From assembly GCA_027296925.1 (NCBI GenBank), contig JAPUIP010000663.1, positions 1 to 7,260 on the forward strand: 7,260 bases of DNA, read 5' to 3'. This stretch comes from Candidatus Poribacteria bacterium (GTDB lineage Bacteria > Poribacteria > WGA-4E > PCPOR2b). A program made the position numbers and the translations under genes. Shown one piece after another: positions 1-5,165 of the stretch. The notes under the pieces were generated by a model that made no database searches, was not told the origin of the DNA, and saw nothing but the letters and a program-made list of their open reading frames with translations. Position 1 is the stretch's first letter. Each line of letters begins with the position of its first letter.

Positions 1-357
1 AACATCCGGTTGGACCAGCCTAATTGCCTCCAGCATACGAGCTGCCCCGAGTCCGGTGATGTCTCCTGTCAGCAAGGGTTGATGGAAGGAGACATGAACA
101 AAACTCTGCGCCGCAAGGTTGTAAACCTCATCGGGTTGTACCTCCGTCAACACCCGCACGAGCGACGAGACATCGTGGAGATCGCCACTGATGAGTTCAA
201 CTTGATCTTGAATTCCCAGATGGACTAGCCGCTCGTCGGGTTCTGTGAAAGAGGTCCGGCGGGTCATGCCGTAGATCTTGTACCCCTTTCCCAATAAAAA
301 TTGAGCGAGGTATGCGCCATCTTGACCGGTAATGCCCGTAATGAGCGCCGTTTCCAT
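1..357 (-). CDS. gmd: GDP-mannose 4,6-dehydratase, N-terminal part (cut by the window edge)
   Basis: The visible 119 codons run off the left edge without a stop. The protein starts METALITGITGQDGAYL, with the extended-SDR nucleotide-binding glycine motif G8xxG11xxG14, then GDL at 58-60 and NLAAQS at 80-85 within the stretch QPDEVYNLAAQS typical of GDP-mannose 4,6-dehydratases. Family members convert GDP-mannose to GDP-4-keto-6-deoxymannose, the precursor of fucose, rhamnose-D and related surface sugars, in the cytoplasm. The catalytic Ser/Thr-Tyr-Lys residues would lie beyond the edge and cannot be checked. The ATG at 357 is preceded by AGGA about 10 nt away and is the natural start, because the Rossmann beta strand begins immediately after it. 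A related NDP-sugar dehydratase or epimerase is the alternative, but ITGQDG followed by NLAAQS favours Gmd. Its likely promoter is at 576-604, leaving a leader of about 210 nt. Confidence 0.9.
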   Translation of the reverse strand, partial: METALITGITGQDGAYLAQFLLGKGYKIYGMTRRTSFTEPDERLVHLGIQDQVELISGDLHDVSSLVRVLTEVQPDEVYNLAAQSFVHVSFHQPLLTGDITGLGAARMLEAIRLVQPDV

Positions 358-525
358 GTGTTGATTTTCCTGGGAATTTGATTTTCTGACCGCTGTTTTG
401 AGGAGAGCGCCGCTGAAGGCCAAAGCAAAGGCAAGGCAAAACACCTTCGTCGACTTGAGCGCTTGCGAAAACTACATTGGAAGAGTATGCCATTCTTAAC
501 GAACATGGGGTTCTAGACATACCAT

Positions 526-563
526 CACGCTTGCAGGATTAAGACACGCTTGCAAGATTAAGA
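526..563. repeat. Two tandem 19-bp direct repeats in the gmd leader
   Basis: CACGCTTGCAGGATTAAGA (526-544) is followed without a gap by CACGCTTGCAAGATTAAGA (545-563), one mismatch in 19. The pair starts about 6 bp downstream of the inferred gmd transcription start, a position where a bound protein could block transcription. The 9-mer AGACATACC occurs on either side of the pair, at 515-523 and 584-592. Function is unknown; operator half-sites or simple local duplication are both possible. Confidence 0.8.
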
Positions 564-575
564 AGTAAGAAATCG

Positions 576-604
576 AGTATACCAGACATACCGACCATTG
601 TCAA
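576..604 (-). promoter_or_regulatory. Sigma-70 promoter for gmd
   Basis: On the minus strand TTGACA (604-599) is followed by exactly 17 bp and TATACT (581-576), with TGG directly before the -10 hexamer, an extended -10. This is an almost consensus vegetative promoter. Transcription would begin near 569 and read leftward into gmd. The two 19-bp tandem repeats at 526-563 lie immediately downstream of that start. Confidence 0.75.
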
Positions 605-690
605 TGGCTTTCTTGAGAAAATCGAAATAACATCTACCGATTCTCCACATTTTTTTATGATGTCCGAAATGTTCCCGTAAGAATGGACAA

Positions 691-1638
691 TCAATACCCC
701 TTCTGCTTATCTACGACATTGACTAAAGATTCGCCTTTGACGTAGCGATGCAAGTTATCAATGAAGAGGCGCATGGCGCGTGCACGGATATGCTGAGAGG
801 CGCCGGCGCTATGGGATGTCAAAATCACGTTCGGTTCCGTCCATAACGGACTCTCTGGCGGGCACGGTTCGGTGTAAGTAACGTCCAGACCGGCACCGGC
901 GAGTTTGCCACTGCGAAGGGCCGCGATTAAGGCATCTTCATCAACGACCTTGCCACGGCTGACGTTGACGAGGTAACTCCCATCCGGCAACAGATTAAAC
1001 TGTTCATGCGATAGGAGCTTATGCGTTTCCGGTGTGCTCGGACAGCAGACCATCACGACGTTGGATCGCGCCATAAATTCCGGCAGCCAATCCAGTTTGC
1101 CAAGCGTCTCAACGGTATCCGGTTTTTCGATCGGCTCTGGATCGACGGCGATGACGTTAAACTCAAACGCCTTTGCCCGTGAGGCGACTGCACGACCGAT
1201 CCCGCCAAGCCCCAGAATTCCCATGGTCATCCCCGCGAGTTCGATGCACGGAACACGCTCCCAGTGTTTCCGCTTCATGAACTCGAGTTGGGTTGGGATG
1301 CTGCGTGTGAGCGAAAGCAATAGGGCGAAGGCATGCTCAGAAATCTGCAGCCCATACAGCCCGCGGCAATTGGTCAGAGTCACATCGCTCGCTTTGAAGG
1401 CCGGATACATAAACCCTTCGACACCCGCATGGGGCTGATGCACCCAACGCAACGACTCGGCCTTTGGGAAATCGGCGTCACTGATGCCGCCGTAGGTAAT
1501 CTCAACCCCTGAGAGATGATCGCCGGATTTCTCCCCTACTGGCAAAAAGTGAATCTCTGCCTCTGGCGGGGCATCGTTGAGCATGGCTTCGACATCCGGA
1601 GTCTGACGACTCACAATCAGAACTTTTGGGTTTGGCAT
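691..1638 (-). CDS. D-isomer-specific 2-hydroxyacid dehydrogenase, NAD-dependent
   Basis: A 315-residue cytoplasmic oxidoreductase of the D-2-hydroxyacid dehydrogenase (SerA/GyaR-like) family, which interconverts 2-keto acids and D-2-hydroxy acids. The nucleotide-binding motif is G143-L-G145-G-I-G148, followed 18 residues later by D166, the acidic residue that favours NAD(H) over NADP(H). The catalytic trio is present: R228 in NVSRGKVVDE, E257 in TYTEP and H276 in LTSHSAGAS. The N-terminal part (about 1-100) and the C-terminal helix form the substrate domain, and there is no ACT domain, so it is not a full-length regulatory SerA. The length is usual for short family members. The exact substrate (glyoxylate, hydroxypyruvate, phosphoglycerate or another) cannot be read from the sequence. 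ATG 1638 has AAGGAA about 7 nt upstream. The stop is TGA. It appears monocistronic, from the promoter at 1722-1750. Confidence 0.93.
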   Translation of the reverse strand: MPNPKVLIVSRQTPDVEAMLNDAPPEAEIHFLPVGEKSGDHLSGVEITYGGISDADFPKAESLRWVHQPHAGVEGFMYPAFKASDVTLTNCRGLYGLQISEHAFALLLSLTRSIPTQLEFMKRKHWERVPCIELAGMTMGILGLGGIGRAVASRAKAFEFNVIAVDPEPIEKPDTVETLGKLDWLPEFMARSNVVMVCCPSTPETHKLLSHEQFNLLPDGSYLVNVSRGKVVDEDALIAALRSGKLAGAGLDVTYTEPCPPESPLWTEPNVILTSHSAGASQHIRARAMRLFIDNLHRYVKGESLVNVVDKQKGY

Positions 1639-1721
1639 GTCAAGTTCCTTTCATAGGTTTTGTGAACGCGATACGTAAGCTGCGCTAAGAACGCGGCAAC
1701 GTTGGACATACAGCGTTTTGC

Positions 1722-1750
1722 AGAATAGCATACCTGCTCTTTTTTGTCAA
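1722..1750 (-). promoter_or_regulatory. Sigma-70 promoter for the hydroxyacid dehydrogenase
   Basis: On the minus strand TTGACA (1750-1745), 17 bp spacer, TATTCT (1727-1722), with TGC directly before the -10 (extended -10). Predicted start is near 1715, giving a leader of about 77 nt before ATG 1638. It stands back to back with the plus-strand promoter at 1764-1792; the two -35 boxes are only 13 bp apart. Confidence 0.72.
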
Positions 1751-1763
1751 GAAAATATCCGGC

Positions 1764-1792
1764 TTGACAGTCTGCAGGTAAGGTGATAGACT
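1764..1792 (+). promoter_or_regulatory. Sigma-70 promoter for the membrane protein-hemW-peroxiredoxin run
   Basis: TTGACA (1764-1769), 17 bp spacer, TAGACT (1787-1792; four of six consensus positions), with TGA directly before it forming an extended -10. Start near 1799, about 160 nt before the first ATG at 1962. The long leader contains an imperfect hairpin at 1832-1860: GTCGC pairs with GCGAC and ACGAC with GTCGT, around a TTCC loop. There is no T-run, so it is not an obvious terminator. Confidence 0.6.
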
Positions 1793-1961
1793 ATATTTCA
1801 TTCGCTCAGATCTCGAGTCCTTATTACCTTTGTCGCGACGACTTCCGTCGTTGTTGCGACTGCATGTAAAATCACAAGAAACAGCGTAAAAATAGTGTTG
1901 CTACAAAGAGCGGCGTCTTTGAGATGAGTTACCCTTTCAACCTATACCTGAAAGGAAAAAA

Positions 1962-2384
1962 ATGAGCGATCAAAGGCAGAGTGAAGACATTCTCAAAATC
2001 ATTGAAGAAACCTCAGAGAAAGTCGATCGGCGCGTGAAGTTTTACCGGCAATGGAATGCTTACCTGCTGGTGATCAACCTCATCGCGAGCACTGTAGCCA
2101 CCCTGCTTGCGGGAGGAATGGCAGCAAAAGTCGCGGACCGGGCCAACCGGGTCGGTGGCTGGCAGATCGGATGCGGTATTGTTGCGGCATTGACCGCAAT
2201 CGCCACGATCACTTCAGGACTCTATCAACGATTGAAAACTAGCGATCACCTGACCAGCGGCGTTCCTTGTTCGGCTCAGTTGAAGGCGCTGAGATTCTCT
2301 TTGCTTGCGTCGGAGACTGACATCAATGATGTCAAATCGCAGTACAGGAAAATTCTAGAAAAATATGGTAACTACATCACTTGA
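1962..2384 (+). CDS. Small two-helix membrane protein, possibly SLATT/DUF4231-like
   Basis: A 140-residue protein. Residues 1-30 form a charged, probably cytoplasmic helix. Two hydrophobic segments follow, at about 32-55 (rich in small residues, ending LLAGGMAA) and 67-87 (GWQIGCGIVAALTAIATI), separated by a short polar loop with ADRANR. Residues 90-140 form an amphipathic C-terminal tail ending EKYGNYIT. This arrangement (cytoplasmic helix, two transmembrane helices, long soluble helix) is that of SLATT-type two-TM proteins, some of which are predicted pore-forming effectors in nucleotide-signalled conflict systems. The assignment is from architecture and impression, not a motif. No cyclase, SLOG or nuclease partner lies next to it; hemW starts 63 nt downstream. 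AAAGGA (1951-1956) lies 5 nt before ATG 1962. The stop is TGA, showing that UGA terminates translation in this organism. Confidence 0.82.
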   Translation: MSDQRQSEDILKIIEETSEKVDRRVKFYRQWNAYLLVINLIASTVATLLAGGMAAKVADRANRVGGWQIGCGIVAALTAIATITSGLYQRLKTSDHLTSGVPCSAQLKALRFSLLASETDINDVKSQYRKILEKYGNYIT

Positions 2385-2447
2385 GTCGGAGCCAATGCGG
2401 CGTTATCACCATCGCAACTGTCAGTACTGACATCAGTAAGTAGATCT

Positions 2448-3584
2448 ATGAACCTTTCTATTGCGCTGTATATCCACATCCCGTTTTGTGCCACAAAGTG
2501 TTACTATTGTGATTTCAACACCTACGCTTTTCGCAAAGACCAGGTCGAAGCCTACATCGACGCGCTCGCTGTAGAAATGGATCTCTACGCATCAGGCTGC
2601 CCACCATTACGAACTATTTTCTTTGGCGGTGGGACACCCTCGATCCTTTCTGCTCAATCTTTAGATCGTCTGTTTACAGATCTTCACGCACACTTCAGGA
2701 TGTGCCCCGATGCGGAGTTCACCGTTGAGTGCAATCCCGGCACAGTCGATCGAGACAAACTCCAGGTGATGCGCGCTGCCGGTGTGAATCGATTGAGCTT
2801 CGGTGTGCAGGCAATGGATAACGCGACCTTGTGTCAGATTGGGCGCATCCACAAGGTCAGTGAGGTGATTCGTAGCTACGAACTTGCGCGTGAGGCGGGT
2901 TTCGGTAACATTAACCTGGACCTCATTTTTGCGTTGCCGGACCAAACCGTTGGGCAGTGGAAGCATTCCTTGCAGAAGATTGTCGCGCTCCATCCAGAGC
3001 ACATCTCAACCTATAACCTGACTTTGGAGGAGGGCACCGCTTTCTATGAGTGGTGGGAATCGGGGAAACTGAGACTCGCTTCAGATGAACTGGAGGCCGA
3101 GATGTATGAGATGGCGATTGACATGTTGACCGACGCCGGTTATGTGCATTACGAGATCTCAAATTTTGCCAGACCCAATCATTTCGCCGAGCATAATCTG
3201 GTGTACTGGAATAATGAGCCGTATATCGGTTTGGGGGCGGGCGCCTGTGGGTATGTCGATGGCCTCCGTTACACCAATATCCGCGGTATCCCAGATTATA
3301 TTAACTGCCTGAGGCGGCGTCAAAAACCAATCATGTCCTCAGAGCGACTCGCCGGTCGGGCGGAGAAAGCGGAGACGATTATCTTGGGCCTGTGGAAACG
3401 GAAGGGCGTTTGCCATGAAAGCTATCAACGTCGTTTTGGGGAGCCGATTGCAGCGGAGTTTGGCGCGCCCTTAGAAAAGTGGATTGGTTTTCAGATGTTG
3501 GAATGGAGAGACGATGACCTGCGGCTGACAGATCAAGGGCTCATGTTAGCCAATGAGGTGTTTATGGATTTCTTACCTATCTAG
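2448..3584 (+). CDS. hemW: HemW, radical SAM heme chaperone
   Basis: A 378-residue protein, the usual HemW length. The radical SAM cluster motif is C14xxxC18xxC21 in IPFCATKCYYCDF, followed by F23 where true coproporphyrinogen dehydrogenase HemN has a fourth cysteine. GGGTPS (60-65), ECNPGT (94-99), RLSFGVQ (115-121) and HNLVYW (249-254) are further family signatures, and the C-terminal HemN domain follows (about 290-378). HemW binds heme and a 4Fe-4S cluster and is thought to hand heme to target hemoproteins; many databases still call it oxygen-independent coproporphyrinogen III oxidase, which the missing fourth cysteine argues against. ATG 2448 has only a weak ribosome site (AAGTAG), but the protein begins at the usual place just before the first barrel strand. 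It is probably co-transcribed with the membrane protein 63 nt upstream and the selenoprotein 31 nt downstream. Confidence 0.95.
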   Translation: MNLSIALYIHIPFCATKCYYCDFNTYAFRKDQVEAYIDALAVEMDLYASGCPPLRTIFFGGGTPSILSAQSLDRLFTDLHAHFRMCPDAEFTVECNPGTVDRDKLQVMRAAGVNRLSFGVQAMDNATLCQIGRIHKVSEVIRSYELAREAGFGNINLDLIFALPDQTVGQWKHSLQKIVALHPEHISTYNLTLEEGTAFYEWWESGKLRLASDELEAEMYEMAIDMLTDAGYVHYEISNFARPNHFAEHNLVYWNNEPYIGLGAGACGYVDGLRYTNIRGIPDYINCLRRRQKPIMSSERLAGRAEKAETIILGLWKRKGVCHESYQRRFGEPIAAEFGAPLEKWIGFQMLEWRDDDLRLTDQGLMLANEVFMDFLPI

Positions 3585-3615
3585 AGTAAGGATCTTTTGA
3601 GACCTGGAAAGTATC

Positions 3616-4101
3616 GTGCCACGAAAGAACAAAATTCTCAACATCGGCGATAAGGCGCCTCCATTTACGCTGCGATCTGTCCAACGCGAAACCGTCAGCC
3701 TGGCCTCGTATCGCGATCAATGGCACGTCATTCTCGTCTTTTTCCGGGGCACCTGGTGACCCAACAGCCGTCGCCAGTTGGGGGATTTACAAGCTCACCT
3801 GAGTGAATACGCAGATTTGGATGCTGCGGTTGTTGGCATCGTTGGGCAGTGGCCGCGTGAGGTCCGTCGATACGTTGAAGGGCACCACATCACCTTTCCG
3901 CTGTTGATCGATAAGGATCGGCAGGTAATAAAAAGCTATGGCGTGTATCATTGGCTGGGGATTGACGCCTACAACATTGCTCGCCCAGCCACATTCGTGG
4001 TGGATAAGGCTGGGGTCATCGGGCTCATCTACGTCGGCTCACACCAGTTTGATCTTGCCAAACATGAAAATCTCATTGAGTGCTTAAAAAGGCTTCCTTA
4101 G
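3616..4101 (+). CDS. Peroxiredoxin-like selenoprotein (Sec48 encoded by in-frame TGA)
   Basis: Read through one TGA at 3757-3759, this frame gives 161 residues with a thioredoxin/peroxiredoxin fold. IGDKAPPFTL (10-19) is the classic AhpC/TSA entry, VILVFFRGTW (38-47) is the strand before the active site, then Sec48-P-N-S-R-R-Q-L. After that come the FPLLIDKD segment (94-101) and the cis-proline strand RPATFVVDKAG (123-133). In RGxWCPxC-type relatives the residue at 48 is the peroxidatic cysteine, so TGA replaces exactly the catalytic Cys codon. Homologous sequence on both sides and 113 open codons downstream argue against a decayed gene. The usual second cysteine of CxxC is Ser51; the only Cys is C156 near the C-terminus. 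The expected role is thiol-dependent reduction of hydroperoxides in the cytoplasm. GTG 3616 has GGAAAG 4 nt upstream and an in-frame TGA at 3598 bounds the frame; no ATG start exists. It follows hemW by 31 nt. Alternatives are a nonsense mutation or sequence error. No selenocysteine-machinery gene is in the window. Confidence 0.85.
3755..3799 (+). promoter_or_regulatory. Candidate bacterial SECIS stem-loop after the Sec TGA
   Basis: Immediately after TGA, CCCAAC (3760-3765) is perfectly complementary to GTTGGG (3777-3782), enclosing an 11-nt loop with G at its second position. A lower stem can form between GGTGA (3755-3759, which includes the TGA) and TCACC (3795-3799), with a 12-nt bulge on the 3' side. 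A competing fold pairs CC (3774-3775) with GG (3780-3781) around loop AGTT, placing that loop 17 nt after the TGA, closer to the usual distance but with a weak, mismatched stem. Bacterial SECIS elements lie within the coding region directly 3' of UGA and are recognised by SelB. Which fold is real is unresolved. The TGA is followed by C. Confidence 0.5.
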
Positions 4102-4129
4102 GAATGGATACCAACATAACTTTGTCATC

Positions 4130-4327
4130 ACTTCGGCAAGCTCAGTGCAGGCTCTGAACCCTTCGGCTTCACCCCACAGGGACACCCCCTCAGATGAAAT
4201 CCTTCGGGGCTCAGGACAAGTAGCCCGACTGAGGAGCTTGCCCTCGGCTGAGAGGGTACGGGGGCAAGTTTCCCCCACAGGGATCCTTCGAGGCCTGCCC
4301 TAGGCTGATAGGGCTCAGGACAGGCGC
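4130..4327. repeat. Composite stem-loop repeat, type 1
   Basis: A GC-rich non-coding block with internally repeated motifs. CTTCGGCAAGCTCAGTGCAG starts at 4131, CTTCGGGGCTCAGGACAAG lies at 4202-4220, and a third variant GGGCTCAGGACAGG lies at 4311-4324. CCCCACAGGGA occurs at 4172-4182 and again at 4273-4283. Hairpins include CTTGCCC (4237-4243) with GGGCAAG (4262-4268) and CCCTA (4298-4302) with TAGGG (4309-4313). The CTTCGxCAAGCTCAG...CTCAGGACA pattern resembles short interspersed repeats seen in many environmental bacterial genomes, where they create spurious reading frames. The minus-strand frame across 4128-4634 is one of those and is not annotated as a gene. Confidence 0.65.
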
Positions 4328-4330
4328 CGT

Positions 4331-4385
4331 GAAGGATCTCGGATTCAGAGAGATTCTTCGTCGCAGAGCTCCTCAGAATGACAAA
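4331..4385. repeat. Composite stem-loop repeat, type 2
   Basis: GAAGGATCT (4331-4339) pairs with AGATTCTTC (4351-4359), nine pairs including one G-T wobble, around an 11-nt loop. It is followed by CGCAGAGCTCCTCAGAATGACA. The GATTCTTCG...CTCAGAATGACA module is, to my recollection, a common dispersed intergenic repeat in environmental genomes. It abuts the type 1 block, suggesting repeats inserted into or beside one another. No transposase is present. Confidence 0.55.
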
Positions 4386-4413
4386 TGTAGGAGTTAAATC
4401 GCATTTGGGTAAG

Positions 4414-4419
4414 TATAAT
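4414..4419 (+). promoter_or_regulatory. Possible -10 element for the phosphodiesterase gene
   Basis: A perfect TATAAT lies 38 nt before ATG 4458, so a transcript would start near 4426. No good -35 is seen at 16-18 bp (GAGTTA at 4391-4396 is poor), so this is tentative. It sits directly downstream of the repeat block. Confidence 0.4.
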
Positions 4420-4457
4420 TTCAATTGCTCGATAAACAGCAATATAGAGGACAGAAA

Positions 4458-5135
4458 ATGACTATCACAGGACACCGGGGAGCGGCAAAGCTTGAACCCG
4501 AAAATACATTGCGATCCATTCAAAAAGCAATCGAGCTCGGCGTCGATCAGATCGAGATCGACGTGCACCTGACCCGCGATCAGCACCTCGTCGTCATCCA
4601 CGATGCCACCGTGGATCGGACAACCGATGGACACGGCGCTGTCGCCGATTTTACGCTGGAAGAGATTAAACAGTTAGACGCTGGAAAAGGAGAGCGTATC
4701 CCCACGCTACAGGAAGTGATCAATCTGGTGCGCGGAAAAGTGATCCTTCAGATTGAGCTTAAGGGGCCCGGCACCGCCGAGCCGGTCGTCCGGGGTGTTG
4801 AGCAAAATAGTATTGAAAATGAAGTCGTGTTGACGTCGTTCGTCCATGATCGCCTGCACGACGCGCATCGACTCAATCCGAGCCTTGCGTTAGGGGCGTT
4901 GTGGTCAAAGCCTCCGGCAGATGCATGTGAACAGGCAATTGAGATGGGCGCAGAAGCATTACACATCCAGCATCAACAGATTGACGCGGACCTTGTTCAA
5001 AAAGCCCATGCACATGGGCTCCAAATCCGCGCGTGGAATCCGGACACAACTGAGGAAATGCAGCGGGTAATTGATCTGGGAGTTGACGCTGTGGGCTCGA
5101 ATCGTCCGGATCTGTTGATTGGGATTGGTCGCTAA
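4458..5135 (+). CDS. Glycerophosphodiester phosphodiesterase
   Basis: A 225-residue cytoplasmic GDPD-family TIM barrel, a usual size for short bacterial UgpQ-type enzymes, which hydrolyse glycerophosphodiesters to sn-glycerol 3-phosphate and an alcohol. Signature residues are all present: H6 in GHRGA, E15 in PENT, metal ligands E33 and D35 in IEIDVHLTRD, catalytic H48 in VVIHD, E100 in QIELK, W193 in RAWNPDT, and the closing GVDAVGSNRPDLL. There is no signal peptide. I chose ATG 4458 over the TTG at 4425 because GAGG lies 7 nt before it and HRG then falls at the usual distance from the N-terminus; the extra residues from 4425 resemble nothing. Related substrates such as lysophospholipids cannot be excluded. 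The cyclase gene follows after 30 nt, so the two may be co-transcribed. Confidence 0.94.
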   Translation: MTITGHRGAAKLEPENTLRSIQKAIELGVDQIEIDVHLTRDQHLVVIHDATVDRTTDGHGAVADFTLEEIKQLDAGKGERIPTLQEVINLVRGKVILQIELKGPGTAEPVVRGVEQNSIENEVVLTSFVHDRLHDAHRLNPSLALGALWSKPPADACEQAIEMGAEALHIQHQQIDADLVQKAHAHGLQIRAWNPDTTEEMQRVIDLGVDAVGSNRPDLLIGIGR

Positions 5136-5165
5136 ATAGGAAGAGCCCTCGATTGGAGAAACCTC

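Larger units (their letters stand above)
358..690. other. Intergenic region between gmd and the dehydrogenase
   Basis: No credible gene lies in this stretch. It holds the gmd promoter (576-604), the tandem 19-bp repeats (526-563), the gmd leader, and an AT-rich segment (about 620-665) downstream of the dehydrogenase stop. I see no convincing hairpin-plus-T-run terminator for the dehydrogenase. Open frames around 197-520 on the minus strand are out-of-frame shadows of the gmd start and leader. Confidence 0.7.
4102..4457. other. Gene-free region between the selenoprotein and the phosphodiesterase
   Basis: It contains the two repeat blocks (4130-4327 and 4331-4385) and a promoter-like TATAAT (4414-4419) before the next gene. 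No protein-coding frame has family resemblance or a credible ribosome site. The stem-loops could also end transcription of the upstream gene run, but no T-run follows them. Confidence 0.7.

Noticed and set aside
10..228. Plus-strand frame of 72 codons at the left end
   Set aside because: It is antisense to gmd, whose reading frame carries clear family motifs.
526..563. CRISPR-like repeats
   Set aside because: Only two short copies with no spacer between them and no cas genes.
1790..1927. Plus-strand frame with a lipoprotein-like stretch LITFVATTSVVVATAC
   Set aside because: It has no ATG, GTG or TTG start after the preceding stop and no ribosome site; it lies in the leader of the next gene.
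3757..3759. TGA as a tryptophan codon (altered genetic code)
   Set aside because: Three other genes terminate at TGA and tryptophan is encoded by TGG throughout, including the codon just before this TGA; a Trp at the catalytic position would also make no sense.
3757..3759. Pseudogene by nonsense mutation
   Set aside because: Not excluded, but unlikely: a random stop would have to hit the one catalytic Cys codon while the remaining 113 codons stay open and family-like.
3778..4101. A stand-alone 107-residue protein starting at TTG 3778
   Set aside because: It lacks the N-terminal half and the active site of the fold, has no ribosome site, and the frame continues upstream with matching family sequence to GTG 3616.
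4425..4457. TTG start adding 11 residues to the phosphodiesterase
   Set aside because: ATG 4458 has a well-placed GAGG, and the extra residues add nothing resembling the family.
4128..4634. Minus-strand open frame of 168 codons, and a shorter one at 4084-4278
   Set aside because: The sequence is low-complexity translation of the intergenic repeats and overlaps the well-supported phosphodiesterase gene.
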